Below, piece by piece: positions 24,801-38,700 of a DNA stretch of 64,000 bases (position 1 is its first letter; every line of letters starts with the position of its first letter). This stretch comes from Branchiostoma belcheri (lineage: Eukaryota > Chordata > Leptocardii > Amphioxiformes > Branchiostomatidae). The stretch spans positions 995,865 through 1,059,864 of the forward strand of contig NW_017803965.1 in the NCBI RefSeq assembly GCF_001625305.1, in the 5' to 3' direction. Under the pieces are notes generated by a model. The model was not told where the DNA came from and made no database searches. It worked only from the letters and a program-made list of their open reading frames with translations. The translations under genes and the position numbers were made by a program.

Positions 24801-27800
24801 TTTCACGTGAAATCGACAGGATAAGAGACGACAGAAATGGCGGCCTCTCAACCGTTCAGCTATATTTTTTAGGAAATGAATGTCAACGGAACAGATTTTA
24901 CAACGGATGTGAGAGCTCTCATTGGTGGAACGGAGATTTGAACTTCGCAGTAAGCACGTAATAATCGCTTTAATTTACGAGTGTCTGAGTGGTTGAAAAC
25001 CTGTCAGTTGTCTTACACAATGTGGCACACACACAGGCACACACACACGCCGATTTCGTAAAATACGTCGCGTTTTTATAATCATACTTCACAAGGGTTT
25101 AACGTGGACATGTTTTAGAACACAAAAATGAAAAATAAGTGGTATAATAAGTACAGATTTTAGAGATTTCGTTAAAAGTGTAACTGCCTATGTCGCTTGT
25201 ACCAGGCACCCGCTATGTGTGAACCTGTTGCGTGACATGAAACAGACGCATTTTTGTGACGATGAAAAAAAAATTCACCATGAAATAGTGTACATCTTTG
25301 TGATTTTTGTTTTATTGAAACAATATAACAAACTACCACGCATTTAGGAAAAAATATAGTATCAAAGACATTTAGACCTAGTATAGCTATTTTACGGATG
25401 CAATTGGTATTTTAAAAAGCCTTTAGATGTAAATCATTAGAAAGTGTACCCACGTTAAGTGTGCATCTGTTAAAATTCCTTCTTTAATTAGGAGACTGAA
25501 AACGATATACTATCTATCAATTTTAACAAGGATACCATGTAGTCCACATTATTTTTATACCAGTCATATATTACGTTTTGATAGGGATTATACATTTCTA
25601 TATATTTGTTTTTAATTTGCCGATGAATATTTAGAGATATTTTTGTTTATATTTGTCTGGACGTTAGTTTTAAAAAGGTTATGCATGAATGCACGTTTTT
25701 AAATTCTAAATTAGGCTTTACTATAGGTATAAATCCCCCCCGCTGAGGAATAGTTTCGTCCAACACTGTACTTTTCACCCCGGCAGAATAAAAATGGCCG
25801 CCGTCAAGGCGTGCGCCAGTACGCATGCGTAAAAGGTTGGGGAGCGTATCTCTCATGTCACATGTGGTTAGAGCACACATCACTTGTTGGCGCTGCTCTT
25901 CAACACACACTACATATAACCCCGCAGCGAAAATTCCATCTGTGTCCAACCGGGTTCATCTAGAGGGAAAGGTGTATAGAAGGGACGTAGATATGCCAGA
26001 AACGTGCCGGCCAGGAGGCCACGCTACGTTACCCTACTAATGGACACCGTAGACAACGTTTGGGAAAGATGCGTGGGTTTTGGGGTAAGAGGGTCGTAAC
26101 GTTGTCACCCTTGGTTAAGGTCTGGAGATTTGATGTCAGGTCATTAGAGATGATGAGGTTATTAAGGGGACACAGTGCATAGCAAGGGTTGAGAGCAAGG
26201 GCAGGACTTGTATTCAGGAAGGCCAGTTGCACATCTACCGTGCCCCACAGGCCATATGTAAACATATAGTGTCCGCTCAAGCGGGTCCAACGACCGTAAG
26301 GCAAAAGACGGATGATAGACAATCTCTTCAAGGTTGTGAGTCACTCTCTGGGACACCGAGATGAGAGATTTGGAGATCTAATAGTGCTTTTCCCTAAGAA
26401 CAATAAAGAACGACATAGAACAAGCGTCGAAACAATGGTCAACGGACCACGAAGCATTACGGTAACAGGTGTAATTCAAAACGTCTAGGTTCCACATATA
26501 ACGACCCATTTGGCAAACTTCTTGTGTTAATGTTAACTATGCACACGCACCGAACAATATATCTAAACTAAAATATGCGACTTATTACAGAAACGTAGTC
26601 AAGTAGGATTTAAAACTGGTACACTGATAATCTGCAAGATTTCTGCTCATTTCTGTGAAGGTGTATTAGTGTTGGAACAAATTAGAACTTTTTTGAGGTA
26701 AGCACAGTTTGGAAATCTTTTTCCGTGAAGAAATTGGTCAACACACCTGGTCCCAACCTATAGGTCAAATGCTAAATAGCATCGGTGAAAATAAGTGCCA
26801 TTTCTCCTTATCCTAAACCATCCCTTGGCATGACGCCCCCCCCCCCATTGCACGCACCGCAATCTTAAAACGTTAGGTGAACAGATATTGGTCTGGCGAA
26901 CACGCCATTTGCAACTAGATCCTAATAGTCGGATAGCAAGCAAATGAGCCCGCATTCAATAACAGACGGAGCGCTGAACGATTCTTGCAACGTGAGCCCC
27001 AAAGGTGAAGTTGAGGTCACAACCGCAACATGAACTAACTCTACAATCGCTCCGAGTTTCAACTTTTACCGGGCTCCTGAGATGCATGCAGAGCTTGGGG
27101 AGCATCTAAGAAGAGAGACAGCTTTTTGTCAAAGGCATCCGATGCAACTTCAGAATGGCAATACAGAAATATTTTACATGAGGAAATCTGTCTGATATTG
27201 ACATTTACTACCATTTCTCAGCACATTTTTTCATACGGGACGTGAAGGAATATCTTTATTTTTTGGTACCACCAATAAATAGCTGGAACAGGCTTATGAT
27301 TCGAAACAAGCAACCGTTTTCCGTCAGTGACATTTCTTTTTTACGGCCTCACATATACCAGTATGCTATGGCCCAGTATGGGATAGGACTACATTAAAAG
27401 AATGCTGTACTTTATGTAACGTCTTTGTTTCATTTTGAAGTAAGATACTTTATAGATATTCCTTCATTTATTAGTTATTTAATGCTTATGCTCAATTTCT
27501 AATTAGGGAGGCTCTGTGTGAATGTTTGTTTATAGTGAAAACGAATAATAAAAAAAGAATGACCAGAAAATTCACTTTGCCATGAGATCGCTTTGGGTGC
27601 CTTTAATCTAAGCTCATAGCAAGGACTCATTGCTTATAGCCTTGTTATTATACCTTGTGTGTATGCTTAAACTATTTTATTAGTCTTTTAGGGTAGTAGT
27701 TGTACGTTCTACACTCACAGAGTTAAATAAGATGTGAACACTACAATATGGGTACCTAGAGTTGTTTTTCAGTCACCTGTGGTGGGCTGTTTTGGAACGT

Positions 27801-28377
27801 CTGTTGTAGAACGTTGATTTGTTTAACCAGAGCTCCACTCATTTCATGGCTCTCTTCCAAAACTATTCCTCGGGTCAGAATGTCGACTTTTTCTCTACTA
27901 CAGGAGAATATATGACAGAGCTCACAGTGCCAAAACCGCCTCAGTTACATAAGAACTTATATCAACATGTTGCTGTTTTTATTTTATTCATAGTTACTCT
28001 CTGCTATTCTTTATGTATGAAACTCAATTTCTTTTCAAACATTTCACAAAGAATAAGGGTTGTTTATCCATGTTAAACTTGACTTTATGATTGTTTATAA
28101 ATACTTCTAAACAGTCTGGTTTAAGCTCTCATTGGGGCTATACTATGCCAATTTAATATGAAAGTAGGGTTTTGCAATAGTGTGTTTTGACCACCTGTTT
28201 TTTCCCTGTATAAAATGTCCATGCCCAAAAATAAAGAATAGAAAGACGCCCTCTGCAAAAGCCTACGGTAGCTTGACTTATAAGCCACCAGGTGAACTGT
28301 GTGTGACACCTATTAATTAAAACAACAAGTCCCTCAGACGAAAATTCTCTTTCCCTACAATTTGGTGTTTAGGGCAG

Positions 28378-29020
28378 GCGGCCATATTTTCTGCCGAATG
28401 GCATCCTGGGAGATGAAGATAGTGCTACCTTGCCCTACAATGGCACCTATGTCGGAGATCTACTTGTTCGCAAAGCTGTTTATTGCTGTAGCGGGACCAT
28501 AGATGTACATTGGACCATAAATTATCTCTCTGGCATACCCGCAATTTGTATGCGGTCTCCGCTCCCATTCTTAACCAATCGAGAGAGTCAAATTAAAGCA
28601 GTAAAAGAGTATAAAGTTGATGAAGTGTAGCTTGATGGCTGGCGACGGGTGTTTGTCACACCAGTGAATTCAAACTGTTTTGAATGAGAAACCGTTAACG
28701 GTGTTGTGGTAACAGACGATACGGTGGATTGTACAGGAATTCTTGGCCGCTCGGAGATGTTTTTGTTTGGTGTGACCGCCATGTTTATTCTCGCATGGCA
28801 CCATGGGAATTGGACATGTAGCTATCCACACTCCATGTCGGTGAGATATTTTACATCCACCAAGTCTTTATAGCTCCATAGGGACTTTTCCTGCACATTG
28901 AGGTATGAATCAGAAACCCTAGAATGTAATCTACTAGGAGACTTCTTTCCAATTCCATCTACCAATCAACACAGTCAAATTAACCCACAAACGAATACAA
29001 ATTTGACGCACATTCGCACT
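28378..29020. repeat. Pair of diverged repeat copies
   Basis: Segments at about 28378-28640 and 28777-29020 share, in order, GCCAT(A/G)TTT, ATGGCA(T/C)C(C/A)TGGGA, ATGTCGG, ACCAATC, AGTCAAATTAA. Spacing between the blocks is similar in both. It looks like two old copies of one element. No coding capacity is seen. Confidence 0.45.
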
Positions 29021-30936
29021 TCATTTATTTCATACACTTTTGACACTGGATCTGGGAATTCATGACATTATTCAGAGTCCCTCCATACTATATGCTTCAA
29101 TTTTCACATCTTACTTTACACTTCGGAAATTCCAGCAAGATGAAACAAGACTACAATACTGGGTAACAGTGTTTTCGATGAAGTCTAGTCAGATATGTAA
29201 GACCACAATATGGGAACAGATATGTTTACAATGATAAAAAAATTTACATCAGTCATTGCTTTCCTATCATAGTAACGAAAATGTATTAAAGCACATAGTA
29301 GATTTTACTTCTATTTGGCAACACGAAGATTAAAAAAGTCTATATTATTTATTTTCTCTACATCCTAGGGGTATGTAGTTTAGTGTGCAAAATGTGTGGC
29401 AGGAAAGTTTAAGTCCGTGAGACATTCCAGTCATTCGAAGCTGTTTCTCCAGGCGAAATTAAGGAGAAGCTATGAGATACAAATCTCTTAAGTACAATCT
29501 TGATGAGGATCTTTGCGGCGAAAAGCCTTGGTGACATTCCAATACAGCAGAGCTGACATTAGCGTCTTGCCTTTGGGCTTGTTCTTTCCATGTTAATTTG
29601 CCTTGAAGGATGTAAAGACGCCTGGCATGTACACCTCTCTCCTTTGTTTACAGCTTAACCGTACAACAGATACGGATGGTGTAAAACAGGTGGTTACAGT
29701 GTTGTAGTGCTGTAACCATTGAAAAAAAAATATTACAACAGAGTGTTTACGCCAACATGAGAAAGAGTCCTGTTCCTTTGTGAATACTGCGGACATTGGC
29801 AATGTACGTGCAGCGTTAATTGAAGTTAGAGGAATATAGATTGGATGTTAAAGACGCTATCGGTTATCCACTACCAATCAGAGGCTTGGTCTCATTTAGG
29901 CGAGGCTTCTCATTGCGGCTAGCCAAACTAGTTAAAACACAGGTTGGCCGTTTGGGTCAGAGAAGTCAAGAACTTAATACCTAGCGCAATGTCACACACA
30001 TGGCTACGTTACTCCGACATAATTCACTCGATATTGTGGGAGAGACTAGGGCAAGACCCAGGGGTCACTAAACAACCATAAACCAACCGTTTTGCCGTAA
30101 AGATTCAATCTGTTGTTATGTAGGTGTAGGTCTAGCTTTTACAACATATCTACATGTAATATCGTTTCCGTAATACCCTAGGCAAGTAAAAAATAGGAGG
30201 GACTTATTTTTCTCAGGCGCGTCGATATATAGACTAAGGTTTTGGCACGTCACTTTTTCTGGGATATGGGGGCGACCGGCTCTCTTCGTCCGAAGAAAGA
30301 AATCAATGCGCTGGGCACAAAAAGGAAAGCGGTGGAAGCGAAGATTGCCTAACTAGACAAGCTACTACACAGTCAACACAAAATCCCTGCCGTTAGACGT
30401 GACAGAAATAAGACCAGGGCAATAAGCAGCGGAGGGGTCAAACGCAGGGCGAATCTTCACGTACGGTAGTAGTAGTAGCAGTAGCGCCACCGCAAATTTC
30501 TGATTGACAACCGCCAAGCACGATTAATGGTTGAAGCATTTATCACAATCAGAATCAGGTTATCTAGCCTGACGGTACGTACGGGCCGCTAGCATTACAA
30601 AAAAAGCCCCCCTGTCTGCCAGTATATTATTTATACCTCTACAGGGAGTCGACAGATTATGTCACTGCACGTAACGTACTCAGCCTCTTTCTGTCACAAA
30701 CGCCCCCAAAACCTAGGACAGGCAATACAAGCAACATATAATATCCCTACATTTGTACATCGATAATATTTCCACCTAGAGGGAAATAATAATACTTCCC
30801 GAAGAAAAACAAAACGAACGTAAACACTGAGGTATATTAGTCCGTGAAGTACAATATTTTCCTGTTTTTTTCTCTCACGGCACATAGACATTTACATACA
30901 GAATAATAACGTCCGTATTTGAGCAGTGGATTTTTT

Positions 30937-33304
<2,368 letters not shown>

Positions 33305-33533
33305 CGGGTGATTTGTGGTCGTCTTGTCCCCAGAGGTAGTGATGAATAGTTACAGCAACTTGGGGTGATCCACACTTCCAATTATGGCATTCAAATCCCC
33401 CACGTGACTCGCCTCTCCCACCAACCGCAGACCCGCTCCGATCTAGGAAAAAAGCGACAGAAATTTATTTGTGTTTTATCAACCTTTGTGGGTCACGGAG
33501 CCTCATAATTACCGAAAGTGATGGCATTATGAT

Positions 33534-33541
33534 ATTTTATA
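33534..33541 (-). promoter_or_regulatory. Candidate TATA box of the Hox7-like gene
   Basis: The minus strand reads CTATAAAATA here, a canonical TATA match, about 230 bp upstream of the ATG. It would place the transcription start near 33505-33510 and give a 5' UTR of about 205 nt. A weaker alternative, TATTTAAAAA on the minus strand, lies at 34065-34074 and would imply a 735-nt leader. Confidence 0.5.
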
Positions 33542-33612
33542 GTGAAATCTACCGTTTACCCGGGTACCTCCCCGAACGCTGTTTAAAACAAAGACCCGGA
33601 ATAAAGTGGCAT

Positions 33613-33635
33613 TTTATGGGTAATTATGCCATAAA
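33613..33635. promoter_or_regulatory. Inverted pair of TTTATGG (Cdx/Hox-type) sites around a TAATTA core
   Basis: TTTATGG at 33613-33619 and its exact reverse complement CCATAAA at 33629-33635 flank GTAATTATG. TTTATGG is the classical Caudal/Cdx and posterior Hox recognition type, and TAATTA is the general homeodomain core. The pair lies about 75-100 bp upstream of the candidate TATA box, where a promoter-proximal element is expected. Confidence 0.5.
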
Positions 33636-36600
33636 GCGTTGAACATTGTACTTACTAGACTTGAACAAGCACAACGGCACATCAATATAAAACCCAGCTG
33701 GAGAATCTTTTACGTCCCTGTATAGTCTAGTGTAACAGGTTTGCGATGTAGGCCAGGCCGTTAAGTAACTATAAACGCAAAGTCACCAAAACCGCAACCT
33801 GGCGTAAAATCGGCAGTAAGGCGAAAGGCCAAAAGAGCAGAGAAACACACCGTAAAAAGCTTTCTAGTAGTAGAAAAAAAAGAAAAGTAGCATACCTATA
33901 GTACGGGTGGGGGACAGGGTGGTCTGGGTGCCGCCGGGGTGGAGCAGGAGAGGTCGGCGGGTGGTGACAAGGGTCTCCTAGGGTCGGAGTCCTGCTTCGG
34001 TCTGGTCCAAGCAAGTTGAACACGGAGGTCTATACCACCTGCGACGAAAAGGCGACGGAGGCGGTTTTTAAATAGTCGACTGACGGCGTAGCGTCATGTT
34101 TATGGAACAGCGAGGGTATCCTCATTTGTTTAAACCAATGGGGGATTTGTCGCGACCCTGTCACACGCTCCAAATGGTGGGGATGAGTCGGTATGATACA
34201 TGGCGACGATTGGTCGTTTTAACCCCGAGGATGGGCATTCTCACCTTCTGTTGTACGCTACAAAAGCATCTCCATGGAGCCTAGACTACAGCGCTATTAA
34301 GTCTTGCCTCCAGTGTTATTCTATAGAAAATAAATTTGAAATACCTATTATCGAAACCCCGCGAGGAGACACACACACTTCTGTTCGGTAAATGTTACCC
34401 CGGGGCGAGGGCAAAGGAAAGAAAAACGCTCCCAAGACTAGTCTGATCCCACCAAGTTAATTTGTTCAAATTTGACAGGAGTGATAACACGAGATGGGAT
34501 AAGGCAGGTCCCCCCTTGATATTTGCTCCTACGAGAAAGGGCACAACGCCACATAGATCGTGTAAGTGGAACTGCAAGGTAGTAGTCTGAGTCCCGTTGA
34601 GATTGACACCAAACAAAAAACGCACCTGACTCGGTTGAAAAGCTGGCTCCGGGTTGTAGGGTGCTGCTGGCGGCTCAACTTCTCTTCCCTTCCGTGGCAC
34701 TGTGTCTCTAACCTTTACTCCAGGCTTGGATCGCGCGCCGCCTTTCTTTCGCAAAGACTCTAAAATAAACGTCGTGCTGCGATTGGCACAAAACGCAATT
34801 TAATCAGCGACCCGTGCATCCCATCTCTCTACGGCCGGGCTGCAACCGGGTTCAAGCGAAGTTCACGATCGGCGGAAGTCATTATGGAAAGGAGTCATGA
34901 TAAATTGGAGATGGGTCGCGATCGCCCGCAGAAAATGCTCGCCTGTTCAAATCCCGAAAGACAGTTAAGACACGGGCCACGCGAATACTTAAGGCCTACC
35001 CCGGGCTAGCCATCAGACCCACAGGCTGATTGGACAAACTGCGTGTCGTCGCGTCATTCATTCTATTTGATCCCACATACATATCATAACGTGGCCTTTT
35101 GTACTGCGTTTGTCTTCTAAATGTCGCTATGAAAACACGTCCAGGCTAAGTAGGAGATCCCGGGTGATAGATTCCACCGACCGGCCCGGTAATGGTCGGT
35201 TCAATTGATTTCTCATCAATGAATAACTGACATAACGCGCTTGTCAGTCATTCGGGATGCAACGCGCAACTCGCCGACCATTTGCCGAAACGGGGCGCTT
35301 GTTGTCCACCATTACATCCGCCCATGATATTAGATTTTCTATTTGTTTGATACCAGGAATACATGCGTCTTTCTGTGGGACGCGGCCGGGCTCTCAACAC
35401 TCGATCGCGCCACAGATGCATCTCCATTGCCACCATTAGACGTGTTGGACCTAGATCGGCTGTACCGAGGTGGCGAATAGCTCTCTTTGTCGCCTCGCGG
35501 CCGCTTCATGCAAGATAACAACCACACTGCACTCTAAAATTAACGCCTAAACTTTCACATGTCAACACTCCACTAGCAAAGTTTATATCTTTCTGTTTTA
35601 GAGCATTTGATTTAAAAAAAATATCACGGTTTGAAACGGGATACTTTAATGCTTGTCTATGTGGGGGTCGGATCACAAAAAGAGGTGTCACGTTGTGGGG
35701 GCATATTAGCCACGATAAGGGCGACGTTTACAGGTTTCGTCCTAAATTACACACTTGTCTGGTCGGATTTGAAGAGGTGTCATTTTATAAGTGTTAAAAC
35801 TGTCACAGAAAACGCCATGTTGTTTTGGTAGTGTTAGTCTGTAATAGATACAGAATAAAGAGCTATTTAGAAAGTTTGAATCCGCATTTTGAAGTTTTCT
35901 TTATCGAATGTTTGCAACAAAAGTAAACTCTAGATAAAACGAGTAGTTGTCGATTGTAACGTTAACGATAATTTTTCATATGGCAAACCCAGAAAAATGA
36001 TCTTAAGTATTATCAGCAAGGTAAAAGTCATGTAATTAACCAATTATTTACTACTTTTGGTACAAATGAAAAGGACATAGAAAAACAGAAGTGGAAATTG
36101 TAATGGGGAATTTTGAGTCTTTTAAATGATTCGACTTACTAGTAAGTTGCTATCTAAATCTTAGCTTTTTATTTATCGACAAGCGTTTGTTTGCTCGTAG
36201 TTTCTTTTAATATTATGGCATTCGATATAACTAATAATTGTATTTGGTTTTCCTCTTGTTGTCTGTAATGTTTTAGAAATAAACAATAATAATTTGTAGC
36301 TTCATAGCAAAAGTTTTCTTTGAAGAAGTAGTGAAGAGTTCTTTCCAGAGGAGAGTTTAAGAAAACTTGTTTGTCACGAGCTGAAAGTTTAAAAACACAG
36401 ACATGAACAGTTTTTCTAGATAAAGTTGTCCAGAAAAAAATCGACTTATCTTTTTTTTCTCCTGTTTGTAGGATTTTACGATACGGTGGTAACTGATGGC
36501 AGTGACTGTGCTGGAGCTCAACACAGAATGGTGGAAGTGACATGTGAAAGGGACAAGACTGATCTGTCCTGTCTCTGACCCTAGATTCAATCTCAGACGC

Positions 36601-36968
36601 CATTTGCTATTGGCTTACACCGCAGACGCATGACAAAACACCCCAGGAAATATCTGATTCTTTTTCTCAAAGTCGTTCCCTTTTTTTTCACTCCACTTTC
36701 GTAAGAGGCTCAAACCGGCATTAGTCTCGGTCGATATCTAGCGGGAATTCGGGGATTTTACGATATTTTATCACAACCTTATTCGAAGGAACCGCTTCGA
36801 ACAAAGCAATATCACCCAAAGCACCAACGAAAACTCTCGCGGCTGGGACCATTCGGCGAGATTTGGTTCCAGAATTTGTAGAATCGCTTTATGTCTTCTT
36901 TACGGCCACAAAGTATCAAGCTAACAATGCAGGGTCGATAAGATACAAGCTCTAGCGGGGCAGATGAC

Positions 36969-36981
36969 TGACCCCTGACCC
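36969..36981 (-). promoter_or_regulatory. Perfect DR1 nuclear-receptor element
   Basis: The minus strand reads GGGTCA-G-GGGTCA, a DR1 suited to RXR heterodimers, HNF4 or COUP-TF. It is about 3.7 kb upstream of the Hox7-like ATG, in a GC-richer patch. Confidence 0.4.
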
Positions 36982-37564
36982 CTTCAAGTATCCGGGCGCC
37001 ATTTTTACTGCTCTGGAGATGCCACGGCAAATAGGCTTCGCTGGAAATGGTCGGCCACAATTCTTTCTCGACTTGATACGTTTCATTTGCCCAAATAATA
37101 CACTATCTCGCCGAGGCCAGTGCGCTATCTACTCTCCTTCAATGTTTTTTGTTCACGCAATTCTGAGTAAAGCTATCATTATCCCCTGCTTTTAGAAATG
37201 GGAGGCAAAGCGAAAATCTATCTCTCCGTAAATGTACAAAGTGAGAGCAGAGATAGGGGATTATGTCCAAGAATCTTATCCTTTCGCCCAAGTTCTTCCC
37301 ATCGGCTCCGACTCAAAAGAACGCGTCAGAAACTATCTGTATTTTTTTTAGGAAAAAGGATGGGCCGGAAAAAACGTTTGTTGGAACTATCTTAAAGATG
37401 TCATCCCTTACTATTACCCTAAATATGGAAAGGGATCTTCGATTCTATAGAAATTATATCAATAGCGAAGGTACTTTTATACCCCAAAAGAAAATAAGTC
37501 ATAAATAGTCTTATTTTTAACGAGAACTTCTGACAGTCAGCAAAATTCCATAAACACACGTATC

Positions 37565-38036
37565 ATCTAGCATCCATGAAAACAGATATAAGTTAGAAAC
37601 AACAGTATATTTACCTTCACGGCATGCATATTGAATAGAATTTTGCCTGTAGTCAAATAAAGCTAATTTTGGCCATACAAGATGTAACTATCTAAAAAGT
37701 TTTGTTACGTTAAAAGTTGAGTCCTTGCATCTATGAAAACAGTAAAAAGGTAGAAATACCAGAATTCTTACCTTCTCTGCATGTATATTGAATAGACTCT
37801 TACATGTATTCACTACAGCTAATTTTGGCCACACAAGAGGCAACTATCTGAAAAGTTTTGTTACGTCAAAATTTGAGTCCTTGCATCTATGAAAACAGTA
37901 AAAAGGTAGAAATACCAGAATTCTTACCTTCTCTGCATGTATATTGAATAGAATCTTACATGTATTCACTACAGCTTATTTTGGCCACACAAGAGGCAAC
38001 TATCTGAAAAAGTTTTGTTACGTCAAAAGTTGAGCC
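37565..38036. repeat. Three-copy 156-bp minisatellite
   Basis: Units are marked by C(T/C)ATGAAAACAG at 37574, 37731 and 37887, a period of 156-157 bp. The second and third copies are nearly identical; the first is diverged. Each carries TTGAATAGA, TTTTGGCCA and AGTTTTGTTACGT in the same order. Confidence 0.9.
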
Positions 38037-38173
38037 GTTGTCAAGAAAGAATTACCCAAGGCCGCGAGAGGACAACATGTAACCTTTGAAGTATAAATAA
38101 TGATGATTTACAGCATTGTGACAACGTATACTTACTTGTACGTTCTAGCAGTATTCATTACAAACAACACTGT

Positions 38174-38700
38174 CATTTTCTTTTGAATTGACAGGTAGTA
38201 GGTACAATTGGTAGACTCTGGTCCACGCTTTTATAATTCTTAGGTTTGACACTAAAACTTTGTACAGAAATACATTTTCTTTGTAACTGTTGACATTATT
38301 TTGCACATGCTGTTTGCAAGTACAGTATGTATACTTGCTAAAATTAGCTGTTGAAAAAACTAATTCCTAGGTTTGATACTAAAACTTTGTACAGAAATAG
38401 ATTTTCTTTGTAACTGTTGACTTTATTTTGAACATATTATTTTGTACCGTGCAAGTACAGTATGTATACTTGCTAAATTAGCTGTTGAAAAAAAACTAAA
38501 ACACTGGGACTTTCTTTAGAAACAACAGTCAGTAAGTACAATGTTAGACTGTGGTCTACGCGTTTGTAATTCTTAGCTTTAATACTAAAAACTAAAACAG
38601 AAATACCTTTACTTTTTAACAGTTGACATTACTTTAAATATACTATTTTGCTCCGTGCAACTATGTGTACTTACTGAATTATCTTGAAAAAAAAAAGTAC
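38174..38700. repeat. Complex tandem repeat, about three copies
   Basis: A block running ATTCTTAG, ACTAAAACTTTGTACAGAAATA, AACTGTTGACATTA, GTGCAA and TTAGCTGTTGAAAAAA occurs at about 38235-38363, 38364-38497 and, more diverged, 38568-38695. The leading part (GGTAGACT..GGTCCACGC) is repeated only before the first and third copies, so the middle unit is a shorter internal duplication. It lies directly next to the 156-bp array. Confidence 0.8.

Larger units (their letters stand above)
17990..30936. other. Gene-free spacer 3' of the Hox7-like gene
   Basis: No supportable gene. Contents worth naming are a TAGAG tract near 19028, the duplication at 20371, the composite DR5/DR2 at 21874, GC-richer patches at about 19740-20170, 22260-22900 and 25740-26360, and the diverged repeat pair at 28378. 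Open frames in the GC-richer patches match no family I know. Confidence 0.5.
33305..35500. other. GC-richer upstream region of the Hox7-like gene, no gene
   Basis: No convincing coding sequence lies here. The block is richer in CpG and G/C than the spacer beyond it and contains a CACGTGAC E-box near 33401, a CTGATTGGAC inverted CCAAT box near 35023, and an ATTGAT-N5-ATCAAT inverted repeat near 35203. These suggest promoter and upstream control DNA of the Hox7-like gene. Open frames here do not resemble proteins I know. Confidence 0.5.

Noticed and set aside
26029-26356. Overlapping minus-strand frames of 100 and 64 residues in a GC-richer patch
   Set aside because: Considered as a decayed retroelement or receptor exon, but no motif could be identified and there are no matching splice sites.
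34395-34754. 119-residue minus-strand frame upstream of Hox7
   Set aside because: No recognisable domain; lies in CpG-rich upstream DNA where long frames arise by chance.
36169-36603. 144-residue minus-strand frame starting MASEIESRVRDRTDQ, below a CCAAT box
   Set aside because: The start looks plausible, but the rest is unlike any domain and similar lengths occur by chance elsewhere in the window (for example 8933-9367). Only transcript data could rescue it.
37565-38036. CRISPR-like array
   Set aside because: Whole 156-bp units repeat with no unique spacers, in animal DNA; this is a minisatellite.
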